A stretch of DNA of 64,000 nt. It comes from JADJXV01 sp046328995 (GTDB taxonomy: Bacteria > Bacteroidota > Ignavibacteria > Kapaibacteriales > UBA961). The stretch is taken from contig JAXLVN010000002.1 of NCBI GenBank assembly GCA_046328995.1, forward strand, positions 930,001 to 994,000. Direction: 5' to 3'. This document shows positions 43,093 through 51,546 of the stretch, piece after piece (position 1 is the stretch's first letter; every line of letters starts with the position of its first letter). A program made the position numbers and the translations under genes. The notes beneath the pieces are model-generated. The model was not told where the DNA came from, did no database searches, and worked only from the letters and a program-made list of their open reading frames with translations.

Positions 43093-44111
43093 AGAGAATT
43101 CTACTTCTTGGTATAATTGCCTTTCTCGCCCTCGTCGCTTTCCGAAATGATGAGAATTTCAGCGTTCCGACCGGCTGGCCAAAACCGCACTATGATTTTT
43201 CAAAAAATCCTCCTTCGCGCGCCAAAATCGAACTCGGTCGCGCGCTCTTCTACGATCCGATTCTCTCCCGCAATTCTACCATTTCCTGCGCGAGCTGCCA
43301 CTCGCAGTACACTGCTTTTACACATGTCGATCATGCACTGAGTCATGGCATTGACGACCGCATCGGCACACGGAATTCACCGGCGCTGATGAATCTCGCA
43401 TGGAGCAAAGACTTCATGTGGGACGGCGCAGTTAATCATTTAGATATGCAAGCACTTGCACCGATGAGTAATCCGCTGGAAATGGATGAAACTATGACGC
43501 ATGTTGTTCACAAGCTCAGCCAAACATCAGTCTATCCAACTCTTTTTCGGGCAGCGTACGGCGATACCGCCATTACCGGTGAACGCCTGCTGAAGGCGAT
43601 GTCGCAGTTTGTGCTGACGCTCGTGAGCGCGCGTTCAAAGTATGATAGTGTGCAGCGCGGGCAGGCAGTATTTTCCGCGCAGGAACAAAACGGGTATCGT
43701 CTGTTTCAAGCAAAGTGTAATAGCTGCCACACCGAACCTCTCTTTACGAACTATCAATTTGAAAATAATGGACTTCCGCTCGACACCACACTCATGGATT
43801 ACGGTCGGATGAGCGTGACCAAGCAGGCATCCGACTCGCTGAAATTCAAAGTACCCACGCTGCGTAATATTGAATTTTCCTACCCTTATATGCACGACGG
43901 CAGGTTCAAACGCCTGCGCGATGTGCTGAAACATTATAATACTATCCGGCAGAGTGGGGCGGTGTCGAACAAATTACAACCCATGAATTTTACTTCGAAT
44001 GAAATGGTCGATTTGACGGCATTTTTACTGACACTTACGGATAGAAAATTTCTCTTTGATACCGCGTATTCGTATCCAAAGTATCTATTTTCCACGCAAG
44101 CGAAGGATTGA
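43089..44111 (+). CDS. MbnH-family dihaem cytochrome c peroxidase-like enzyme
   Basis: A 340-residue exported protein with an N-terminal hydrophobic anchor and two c-type haem sites, C67-A-S-C70-H71 and C210-N-S-C213-H214. It belongs to the bacterial cytochrome c peroxidase/MauG superfamily. 'ELGRALFYDPILSRN', 'GTRNSPALMNLAW' and 'VPTLRNIEFSYPYMHDGRF' are the usual landmarks. In MbnH enzymes the dihaem centre forms a bis-Fe(IV) state that oxidises a tryptophan on MbnP. The 4-bp overlap with the MbnP-like gene makes the same role here likely. It is the last gene of the first operon before a 370-bp repeat-rich gap. Confidence 0.9.
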   Translation: MKRILLLGIIAFLALVAFRNDENFSVPTGWPKPHYDFSKNPPSRAKIELGRALFYDPILSRNSTISCASCHSQYTAFTHVDHALSHGIDDRIGTRNSPALMNLAWSKDFMWDGAVNHLDMQALAPMSNPLEMDETMTHVVHKLSQTSVYPTLFRAAYGDTAITGERLLKAMSQFVLTLVSARSKYDSVQRGQAVFSAQEQNGYRLFQAKCNSCHTEPLFTNYQFENNGLPLDTTLMDYGRMSVTKQASDSLKFKVPTLRNIEFSYPYMHDGRFKRLRDVLKHYNTIRQSGAVSNKLQPMNFTSNEMVDLTAFLLTLTDRKFLFDTAYSYPKYLFSTQAKD

Positions 44112-44171
44112 ATTTTATTGTCGTCTAATGGGCTGTATTGTCGGCGGTTAAGCAACATCACATGATGAAAT

Positions 44172-44203
44172 GTAGGGGTGAATTGCATTCGCACGGGTCG
44201 TGC
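44172..44203. repeat. 'gtaggggtgaa' half palindromic unit
   Basis: A diverged half unit of the family at 15212-15274 ('gtaggggtgaattgcattcg'). Confidence 0.65.
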
Positions 44204-44281
44204 TTGGTAGGGGGGATTGGAAATGGGATATTGTGCGAATCGGGAATATTAGAAGTAATTGAATCCTTCGACATGACGTTT

Positions 44282-44379
44282 AACCCACCCCTACATCCCC
44301 TCCCGAGAGGAGACTTAAGTTGGTAAGTAATTGATTTTCTAAATCTTTCCCTCTCTTGGGAGAGGGCAGGGTGTGGGTC
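44282..44379. repeat. 98-bp intergenic repeat, copy A
   Basis: Starts 'aacccacccctacatcccct' and ends 'agggtgtgggtc', with inner palindromes 'cccgagagg' and 'cctctcttgggagagg'; ends are imperfect inverted repeats. Copy B is at 59662-59759. Each copy precedes a gene for a T9SS-tagged protein. Confidence 0.8.
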
Positions 44380-44479
44380 ATTTGGGTTTGTTATAATGAA
44401 TGATGGTATAATCTTGCATTACAACTAAAAAAACAGAATATATATGTAATTTTCAATCAATTTTTTAAAGGATATTTTT

Positions 44480-46657
44480 ATGAAAGCATTGATTCTATTC
44501 GCGTTACTCTGCTTTGGAAGCAGTGATTTATACGCGCAGACCAATCCCGCGATCACTTCGTGGATGATTAATACAACCAATATTATGGGGCGGCATTATG
44601 TGAAAGGGAATTCGACGCCCGTTAATGATAATGTGCTTGCGAATGTACAGACGGTGCAGTATTCGGCGACGTCGGTGTATGTGAGTACGAAGGGGATTCC
44701 CGCCTATATCACGGGTCCGTTTCTCGATGGTAATCCGTCACTTGCGACGAATCAGAATGCTATTTTTAAAATTCCGCTGAGTCCGGTGAAAAATACGGGC
44801 ACTCCCACGGCAACAACCGGCGGTAATATCGGGATATTTGTCAATGGCGTGGCGATGTTTGACTATCGTGACGGTGTATCGTGGCAAAATTCCACCAAAT
44901 CGCTCAAAGGTGGACCGCTCATGGGAGTCGGCGATGGCGTCTGGAATCGTGATGCGGTCGTCGGTGAACGCGCCGGATTCGACTGCGCAAAAGCTCACCC
45001 TGCAATGGGGAATTATCATCATCATCAGAATCCAAGCGCATTTAGCTTGGATTTGAAGGTGATTTCTAATGTTTGTGACCTCTATGCCGCCGATGGACTC
45101 TACGCGATCGACAGCACCAAACACTCACCGCTCATCGGCTTTGCGTACGATGGTTTTCCGATTTATGGCGCGTATGCTTACAAAAATGTGGATGGTACCG
45201 GCGGGATTGTTCGGATGAAGTCAAGCTTTACCCTGCGAACATCAATGACCACGCGTACGACCTATTATACAGGCGCATCCGTCACCGCTGGACCCGATGT
45301 AAGCGCCACCTATCCATTGGGTTACTTCCGGGAAGATTATCAGTATAATACCACATCGAGTGCCACACCCGATTACCTCGATGAACACAACGGTAGATTC
45401 TGCGTCACGCCCGAGTATCCAAGTGGTACCTATTGTTACTTCGCGACGGTTGATGAGAATTGGAATTCCGCTTACCCGTATTTAATCGGACCCACGTATT
45501 ACGGTGTGCGCACTGCTACGAAAGTGGCCTCGATTTCCGAATCAGTAACGACCTATACGCCTACTGCATCGACACTTACGGTGTCAACAAACGCGCTTGC
45601 GATTGCTGCGCAAGCTGGTAGTACAAAAACATTTGACATTACCACGACCGTTGCGTGGACAATCACAAGCAGTCAGCCATGGCTCACAGCGAGCAAGTCT
45701 GGTGGTACTGGGAATGCGACGATTACCCTCACAGCGCAGGAAAATACGACATCATCGCCGCGTACGGCGACTATAACGGTGTCCGGCACCGGCGTTGCTT
45801 CTCAAGTAGTTACCGTGACTCAGGAGAAGGCGTCGGCAGCCGATTCACTGACTGTGAGTCCGTCGTCGCTTGTACTCGCTGCGACCGCGAATAGTACCGG
45901 CACCTTCACGATTACCACGTCCGGCGCGTGGTCACTGACGGTTGATTCCGCATGGCTGTCGCCGAGTGCGAAGTCGGGTACGGGCAATGCGACGATTACC
46001 CTTACAGCGCAGGCAAATACAGATTTTAATCAACGTTCGGCAAAAGTAATCGTCACGGCGCAGGGCGTCGGTACGAAAGAAGTCGCTGTCACGCAAGAAC
46101 CTGCCTTGATTGTGCTCGATGTATCGAATCTAGTGACGCATGTCGGTGCGGCGGCGAACAGTTCGAATTTTTTTGATATTGAGTGCAATACCGCCTGGGC
46201 TATTACCGGTTCGAAAAGCTGGGTATCCTTTAATAAAATAAGCGGAGTAGGCAATAGTCCGGTGACCGTGACGGCTACCGAAGCCAATCCCGACACCGTT
46301 GAGCGTTCGGCTGCGTTCTCCGTTGTCACCTCCGGCAAAACTATTACCATCAGCGTCGTGCAGGCGCCGAAAGCACCGAGCGGTATTTCTGAAAATTCCA
46401 CACCCGAACCCACCATTCTCATCTATCCGAATCCCGCAAGTGACCTTGTGGCAATTCAAATGAATGCAATTAATTACGAGAATATCGATGTTCAGCTTTT
46501 TGATGCAGTAGGCAAGATGGTCGCGCAGACGACGCTCGTGCAAGGCACGACGATCGCGTATTTTGACACGCGTACTCTGTATAGTGGCGAGTATAGTGTT
46601 CGTATGCAGAATGCGAAGGGTGGAGTGATCTTCAGGAAGTTTATTTTAAACAAGTAG
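44480..46657 (+). CDS. YHYH-domain protein with three BACON domains and T9SS tail
   Basis: A 725-residue exported protein (signal peptide ends 'DLYAQ'). Residues ~30-350 form a YHYH domain: 'HPAMGNYHHHQNPSAFSLDL' and 'GFAYDGFPIYGAYAY' are the marks. Then come three BACON-type beta domains of ~90 residues ('TTVAWTITSSQPWLTASKSG', 'TSGAWSLTVDSAWL', 'NTAWAITGSKSWVSF'). A T9SS type A domain ends the chain ('LIYPNPASDL'). The histidine-rich YHYH core suggests metal binding, but its activity is not known to me. It stands in a run of copper-related genes; a second YHYH protein with a different architecture is at 51547. Confidence 0.85.
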   Translation: MKALILFALLCFGSSDLYAQTNPAITSWMINTTNIMGRHYVKGNSTPVNDNVLANVQTVQYSATSVYVSTKGIPAYITGPFLDGNPSLATNQNAIFKIPLSPVKNTGTPTATTGGNIGIFVNGVAMFDYRDGVSWQNSTKSLKGGPLMGVGDGVWNRDAVVGERAGFDCAKAHPAMGNYHHHQNPSAFSLDLKVISNVCDLYAADGLYAIDSTKHSPLIGFAYDGFPIYGAYAYKNVDGTGGIVRMKSSFTLRTSMTTRTTYYTGASVTAGPDVSATYPLGYFREDYQYNTTSSATPDYLDEHNGRFCVTPEYPSGTYCYFATVDENWNSAYPYLIGPTYYGVRTATKVASISESVTTYTPTASTLTVSTNALAIAAQAGSTKTFDITTTVAWTITSSQPWLTASKSGGTGNATITLTAQENTTSSPRTATITVSGTGVASQVVTVTQEKASAADSLTVSPSSLVLAATANSTGTFTITTSGAWSLTVDSAWLSPSAKSGTGNATITLTAQANTDFNQRSAKVIVTAQGVGTKEVAVTQEPALIVLDVSNLVTHVGAAANSSNFFDIECNTAWAITGSKSWVSFNKISGVGNSPVTVTATEANPDTVERSAAFSVVTSGKTITISVVQAPKAPSGISENSTPEPTILIYPNPASDLVAIQMNAINYENIDVQLFDAVGKMVAQTTLVQGTTIAYFDTRTLYSGEYSVRMQNAKGGVIFRKFILNK

Positions 46658-46698
46658 GGAACATCAATAGGTTCTCAGGCAACATTAGTTGAACGACG

Positions 46699-46760
46699 GT
46701 AGGGGCGAATCGAATTCGCCCACGTCAAGCACGACCGGGGCGAATGCGATTCGCCCCTAC
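46699..46760. repeat. 'gtaggggcgaa' palindromic repeat, full unit
   Basis: Same family as 15212-15274; inverted halves around 'cacgtcaagcacgac'. Confidence 0.85.
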
Positions 46761-46786
46761 AATGAAATATATTACTTCCATTTAAC

Positions 46787-46840
46787 TTACGACTCTTAAA
46801 ACTTACGACTTACAACTTAAAAACTTACGACTTATCTTAA
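46787..46840. repeat. 'cttacgact' short tandem repeat
   Basis: Units of 'acttacgacttacaactta' just upstream of the multicopper oxidase start codon; reverse complement of the run at 27078-27143. Confidence 0.75.
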
Positions 46841-46847
46841 AAATACT

Positions 46848-48605
46848 ATGACCCAATACTCAATAAATCTCCGTCAAACGGTTCTTCTTTTATGCGCTGC
46901 CCTTCTTCTCAGCCACGCCGCATCGGCGCAGCAATACAATCCATTATGGATACCGGATACGCTCCATGGTCCGACCTTTAATCTCACAATCAAAGACACG
47001 CTCAAGCAGATTGTAAGTACGGGCAATCAGACGATAACGGGTGGAATAAACGGCGATTATTGGGGTCCGACGCTGATCTTCAACAAGGGTGAAACAGTGC
47101 ATCTCAATGTGCTTAATAAATTGAACGACTCGACGACGATTCACTGGCATGGCATGCACTTACCTGCCGTGATGGATGGCGGACCGCATCAGGTTATTCC
47201 GCCAGGCACGCTCTGGCAGCCGTATTGGAAAGTGACGAATAATGCTGCTACGTACTGGTATCATCCGCACTTACATGAAATGACCATGGAACATATCACC
47301 AAAGGCATCGGCGGCATGATTATCGTCCGCGATGAGATTGAATCTGCGCTCGCACTGCCGCGCACTTATGGTGTAGATGATATTCCGCTGGCACTCACGG
47401 ATCGTGATTTTAATTCTTCCAATCAATTCGTGACCGTGCCTTATGGCGACAGTATGATGGTCAACGGTACGCTCAGAGCGCAATATACAGTACCCGCGCA
47501 AGTCGTTCGATTGAGAATACTTAACGGTGCGATTGAACGTTCGTACAATCTCGGATTCAGCGATAACCGCACCTTTTCTGTCATCGCCTCCGACGGTGGA
47601 TTATTGGACGCGCCTGTGCCGCTCAAGCAATATCTTCTCCACGCGGGCGAACGTATCGAGATTCTCGTCGATTGCTCGGGACAGTCCGGAAAAACGGTTG
47701 ATTTGAAAGCATTTAATTCTTCTATATCGAATTTTATCGCCGGTGGTGAGAACTTCCCGGGCGGACCCTTCGCTAATGCCTTAGGCAAGAAAGATTTTAC
47801 AATTTTGCATCTCAATATTGGTGCTGCGACAAGCGCGCCGATTACGACAATTCCTACCACACTCACGAAAAATGTGTTGCTCGATCAGGCATCGGCGAAG
47901 ATTACGCGGAAGCTTACTATCAGCGACAGCACAGGCGTGACCAAGCCCGTGATCCTCGGACCCAACGCATTTATAATTAATCATAAGCTCTTTAAAATCA
48001 ACCAAACAGATTATGAAGTGCCGCTCAATAACACCGAGATTTGGGAAATTACCAGCAGTTCGGTTTTTGGGCATCCTTTCCATATTCATGATGTAGAATT
48101 CAATATTCTTTCCGTCAATGGCGCGCCGCCGGCTGCAGCGCAGGCAGGATGGAAAGATGTGGTGTTTATTCCCGGGAAACAGGGCGGTCCGGCGGGTACA
48201 AACTCGGTCGTGAAGTTCATTGCAAAGTTTGATGACTATGCCGATAGCGTGCATCCTTTTATGTTCCACTGCCATATTTCCCTCCACGAAGACGAAGGCA
48301 TGATGGGACAATTCGTCGTCAAAGATGTGCCATCCGGTGTGGATGAACCTATTGCGCAGGCGAAAGATTTCACGCTCTATCCGAATCCGGCTGCGAACAA
48401 ACTCTATGTGGAATTGACCAACAAAAACAGCGCTGTCTATTACATCACCATCAGCAATGTTCTCGGGAAAGCCGTGATGATGCTACCTCAACCCGAACTC
48501 AGTGAAGGGATTGATATTTCGTCACTTGCGCAGGGGACATACTTTGTGCATGTGACCGATAAGGCAACGAAAGCGGTGACGACGGGGAAGTTTGTGAAGG
48601 AGTAA
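46848..48605 (+). CDS. Multicopper oxidase (CueO/CotA-like) with T9SS tail
   Basis: A 585-residue exported protein (signal ends 'ASAQ') with three cupredoxin domains. All four copper-ligand motifs are present: H99-W-H101-G-M-H104, Y-H139-P-H141-L-H143, H409-P-F-H412-I-H414, and H474-C475-H476-I-S-L-H480 with M485 as type 1 axial ligand. It should couple one-electron oxidation of Cu(I), Mn or phenolic substrates to reduction of O2 to water. The T9SS domain ('LYPNPAANKL') implies location at or beyond the outer membrane, not the periplasm as for CueO. Context (MbnP/MbnH, YHYH proteins) points to copper oxidation. Confidence 0.95.
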   Translation: MTQYSINLRQTVLLLCAALLLSHAASAQQYNPLWIPDTLHGPTFNLTIKDTLKQIVSTGNQTITGGINGDYWGPTLIFNKGETVHLNVLNKLNDSTTIHWHGMHLPAVMDGGPHQVIPPGTLWQPYWKVTNNAATYWYHPHLHEMTMEHITKGIGGMIIVRDEIESALALPRTYGVDDIPLALTDRDFNSSNQFVTVPYGDSMMVNGTLRAQYTVPAQVVRLRILNGAIERSYNLGFSDNRTFSVIASDGGLLDAPVPLKQYLLHAGERIEILVDCSGQSGKTVDLKAFNSSISNFIAGGENFPGGPFANALGKKDFTILHLNIGAATSAPITTIPTTLTKNVLLDQASAKITRKLTISDSTGVTKPVILGPNAFIINHKLFKINQTDYEVPLNNTEIWEITSSSVFGHPFHIHDVEFNILSVNGAPPAAAQAGWKDVVFIPGKQGGPAGTNSVVKFIAKFDDYADSVHPFMFHCHISLHEDEGMMGQFVVKDVPSGVDEPIAQAKDFTLYPNPAANKLYVELTNKNSAVYYITISNVLGKAVMMLPQPELSEGIDISSLAQGTYFVHVTDKATKAVTTGKFVKE

Positions 48606-48619
48606 AGTGGAGATGATTT

Positions 48620-48682
48620 GTAGGGGCGAATTGCATTCGCCCCGGTCGTGCAAGGGTTTGGGCGAATGCAATTCGCCCCTAC
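48620..48682. repeat. 'gtaggggcgaa' palindromic repeat, full unit
   Basis: Same family as 15212-15274, starting 14 bp after the multicopper oxidase stop; could form a long hairpin at the 3' end of that transcript. Confidence 0.85.
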
Positions 48683-48744
48683 GAGCATAGGCAATAATTA
48701 TTAAGGAATGTTCTTGTAGTATTTCAGCTTCTATTTCAAGAGTA

Positions 48745-49353
48745 ATGAAAAAAATCATCTGTTCCCTTCCTCTCTTTCTCCTCACAGCATTCACCTTCAT
48801 CAGCATGGGATTCCATCCACTTGCCGAGAAGACGGTGGGCGACTTTTCGCTCCTGAGTACCGATGGCAAGCAGGTGTCGCTTGCTGATTATCCGAATGCC
48901 AAGGGCGCGATTGTGATTTTTACGTGTAATCACTGTCCGTTTGCGAAGTTGTATCCGGAGCGCTTGAATGAAATGAACCGCAAATATCTTCCGCTCGGCG
49001 TGCCGGTGGTGGCGATAAGTTCGACCGATACGGTGATGTATGATGAAGATACGTATTCGAATATGGTCAAAAAAGCCCGAAGCGAACATTTCAATTTCCC
49101 CTATTTGTATGATGGTTCGCAGTCGGTAGCGAAGGCATTTGCAGCACAAAAAACGCCGCATGCATTTGTCTTGTGGAAAATTGCCGGCGAGTGGACGGTG
49201 CAGTATGACGGCGCGATTGATGACAATGGCGCGCATCCCGAAAAGGTGCAGCATCGGTATGTAACTCATGTTGTTGATGAGTTGTTATCGGGCAAAACTG
49301 TCAGCATTCGTGAAACAAAATCGATCGGCTGTCAGATTCATTTTCGGAAGTAA
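48745..49353 (+). CDS. Exported thioredoxin-fold protein (AhpC/TSA-like)
   Basis: A 202-residue protein with an N-terminal signal or anchor. 'VGDFSLLSTDGKQVSLADYP' and 'IVIFTCNHCPFAK' are the opening of the AhpC/TSA-thioredoxin fold; the active site reads C-N-H-C instead of C-G-P-C or C-x-x-T. Proteins with this site are common in redoxin families of Bacteroidota, with undefined substrates. Probably periplasmic thiol-disulfide or peroxide chemistry. It lies between the multicopper oxidase and the second ECF sigma gene, 42 bp upstream of the latter, and may be co-transcribed with it. Confidence 0.85.
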   Translation: MKKIICSLPLFLLTAFTFISMGFHPLAEKTVGDFSLLSTDGKQVSLADYPNAKGAIVIFTCNHCPFAKLYPERLNEMNRKYLPLGVPVVAISSTDTVMYDEDTYSNMVKKARSEHFNFPYLYDGSQSVAKAFAAQKTPHAFVLWKIAGEWTVQYDGAIDDNGAHPEKVQHRYVTHVVDELLSGKTVSIRETKSIGCQIHFRK

Positions 49354-49395
49354 GTGTTTAGATTACAAGCTACTTCTACGTTAATCCGATAGCCG

Positions 49396-49971
49396 ATGAG
49401 CATAGACGATACTTCATTCATTCTGCAATTACAATCCGGCGACCCTGCCGCGTTCCCTCTGCTTGTGCGGCGCTACAGCGCGATCATCCTCACCACCTGT
49501 TACCGATTTTTACTCGACCGTCAGGACGCCGAAGATATTGCGCAGGAAGTATTTATCGAAGTCTATCAGTCGATTCATACTTTCCGTGGCGATGCGGCTC
49601 TCTCGACATGGATGTATCGCATTGCCGTTACCAAATGTCTTGACGAACTCAAAAAACGCAAGCGCGCCAAGCGCATTACATCCATCGGCAAGATGCTCGG
49701 TCTCGATAGCATCGCCGAGTGGATCGCAGGTGGACGCGAGGCCGATGCATCCCTTCGCGAAGCCGATACATTTCAGGAAATTACCGCCATTCTCGACACC
49801 CTGCCCGATAATCAACGAATCGCATTTACCCTCAGTAAAATCGACGGATATTCCAATGCAGAAATCGCCGATATCATGAAAACAACGACCATCGCCGTGG
49901 AGTCGCTGATTTATCGTGCCAAGCAGCGGGTGGGGAAGGCAATCAAGGAAATACTCCGGACTTCACAATAA
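49396..49971 (+). CDS. ECF-type RNA polymerase sigma factor (module 2)
   Basis: A 191-residue ECF sigma factor. Region 2: 'DRQDAEDIAQEVFIEVYQSI' and 'LSTWMYRIAVTKCLDELKKR'. Region 4: 'LPDNQRIAFTLSKIDGYSNA' and 'TTTIAVESLIYRAKQRVGK'. It resembles the factor at 41070 in both regions ('LPDNQ...LSKI', 'VESLI.RAKQ'), so the two are paralogues of one subgroup. The expected anti-sigma gene begins 711 bp later, because a MITE-like repeat lies between them; in module 1 the spacing is only 48 bp. Confidence 0.93.
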   Translation: MSIDDTSFILQLQSGDPAAFPLLVRRYSAIILTTCYRFLLDRQDAEDIAQEVFIEVYQSIHTFRGDAALSTWMYRIAVTKCLDELKKRKRAKRITSIGKMLGLDSIAEWIAGGREADASLREADTFQEITAILDTLPDNQRIAFTLSKIDGYSNAEIADIMKTTTIAVESLIYRAKQRVGKAIKEILRTSQ

Positions 49972-50028
49972 GTGTTGTTCTGAGACAAGTTTTATGATGG
50001 CATAAAAAGTGGAATGTTGCTGTGGTCG

Positions 50029-50568
50029 CTGTCATGCTGAAGGCCTAATTAAAAACATTAAAAAAAGCAAGTAATGGAACAGCAAATAGTTGCAAAGAAG
50101 ATTTCCTCCCTACGTAGCCGGAAGAATTCCTCCCACAGGGTTACACAGGGTATGCTCACAGAGTCACACACAGCAGTATTCCGCTGTGAACGCTGTGAAA
50201 AACTCTGAGAAACTCTGTGGGAAACTCTTTCTAACACAGCAGTATTCCGCTGTGAACGCTGTGAAAAACTCTGAGAAACTCTGTGGGAAACTCTTTCTAA
50301 CACAGCAGTATTCCGCTGTGAACGCTATGAAAAACTCTGAGAAACTCTGTGGGAAACTCTTTCTAACACAGCAGTATTCCGCTGTGAACGCTGTGAAAAA
50401 CTCTGTGAAACTCTGTGGGAAACTCTTTCTAACACAGCAAATGCAAGTCATATAAAAAGAACAGGTTATAAAACTGTCATTGGTGATTTATTTCATCATC
50501 TCCGCAAGTGCAAGATAAAGTAGGACTTGTACAGTCACGAAGATTCTGAAATAAATTCAGGATGACAG
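50029..50568. repeat. MITE-like dispersed repeat, copy 3 with amplified 66-bp unit
   Basis: 540 bp from 'ctgtcatgctgaa' to 'ttcaggatgacag', same orientation as copy 2. It contains four tandem 66-bp units (about 50169-50435) where copies 1 and 2 have one; the length difference (198 bp) equals three units. It separates sigma factor 2 from its putative anti-sigma gene. Both strands have long open frames through the repeat, because 66 is divisible by three, but these look like shadows. Confidence 0.85.
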
Positions 50569-50682
50569 GCGGCAAACATTCTTGTGAGCGTAATAATTAC
50601 AGTTAAACCAAAAAAATGGTAAATATTAAAAATAAAGTGCCAGAAGTGCAAAAAACTATCGTCCAAGAAGGAGAAAGACATC

Positions 50683-50967
50683 ATGAATACCAATAACACA
50701 CATAGTACAATCAATGATAAGCTCATGGAATATGAGCAGTTATCCTGCGTTCCGAGTGAGGAATGGAGTCACACGCTCATGCAGCGCCTTGAGCGCACGC
50801 CGCGTCGCCGTGCTGCCACATCGCTGCCGATGACGCTCGCACTCGTGTGCGCCGTGCTCCTCAATGCGGGAATTATCTTTGAAATTCTGCATCACGACAC
50901 GCAGACGCCGCCGTCGCGAAGTGATGAATTACAGACCGTTGCCCGGGAATTATTCGTTAACCAATAA
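50683..50967 (+). CDS. Small one-helix protein, putative anti-sigma factor (module 2)
   Basis: A 94-residue protein with the same plan as the one at 41658: a cytoplasmic part ('SEEWSHTLMQRLERTPRRRA'), one membrane helix (~46-66) and a short outer tail. 'aaggagaaag' is a strong ribosome site. It begins 114 bp after the MITE-like repeat. The Spy-like gene follows by 15 bp. No zinc motif. The anti-sigma role is inferred from position and topology only. Confidence 0.6.
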   Translation: MNTNNTHSTINDKLMEYEQLSCVPSEEWSHTLMQRLERTPRRRAATSLPMTLALVCAVLLNAGIIFEILHHDTQTPPSRSDELQTVARELFVNQ

Positions 50968-50982
50968 GAAAGGCAACAGACG

Positions 50983-51483
50983 ATGGATATTTTTCAACAA
51001 AAGAAGTTTCTGGTGCGCGTGGTATTTCTCCTGACGGCACTAAATCTGAGTTTGCTCGGAGTAGTAGCATGGAGAGAATTTTCCCCGAAAGAAAAGCGGG
51101 GTCCGCTGGTATTCCCGAATAAAGACTTTCGCGATGTATCCGGTATTCTTAAAAAGGAGTTACAACTTACAGCCGAACAGTATGAACGTGTCAAACGTTT
51201 GCGCGAGGAATTCTACGAACGTGAATATCTGCTCGCCAAAGAAACGCGGGACAAGCGCGACTCGATGAATGTGGAAATGTTTAATTCGAGGACGAATGAT
51301 ACGCTCGTCATCCGCTTGGCGCACGAGGTAGCGGATAGGGAATTTCAGAAAGAAATGCTAAGGGTCGAACAGTCCAAACGCCTCAAAGAGATTTGCACCG
51401 CCGATCAACTCGGCAAATTCGAAGTGCTGGTCAAAGAAATACGCGATTATTTCCGGCCTGATAATCAGCCGACTCGGAAGTGA
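50983..51483 (+). CDS. Spy/CpxP-like periplasmic protein (module 2)
   Basis: A 166-residue protein with an N-terminal membrane anchor (~10-30) and a helical periplasmic domain. 'LKKELQLTAEQYERVKRLRE' contains an LTxxQ motif; a later 'ICTADQLGKFEVLVKEIRDY' is the matching second motif. Same family and gene order as the protein at 41920. Likely a periplasmic metal or stress sensor or chaperone that modulates sigma factor 2. The next gene starts 63 bp on. Confidence 0.75.
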   Translation: MDIFQQKKFLVRVVFLLTALNLSLLGVVAWREFSPKEKRGPLVFPNKDFRDVSGILKKELQLTAEQYERVKRLREEFYEREYLLAKETRDKRDSMNVEMFNSRTNDTLVIRLAHEVADREFQKEMLRVEQSKRLKEICTADQLGKFEVLVKEIRDYFRPDNQPTRK

Positions 51484-51546
51484 GTGTTGGATGGTATCAT
51501 TATCATAATAAGCGAGATATTATTTGTTACTAATTTACCTACTGCA

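Noticed and set aside
50090..50451. Long open frames on both strands through the tandem repeat (e.g. a Cys/Phe/Ser-rich peptide repeated four times)
   Set aside because: The frames stay open only because the 66-bp unit is divisible by three; they have no ribosome site, no homologue known to me, and belong to a non-coding MITE-like repeat.
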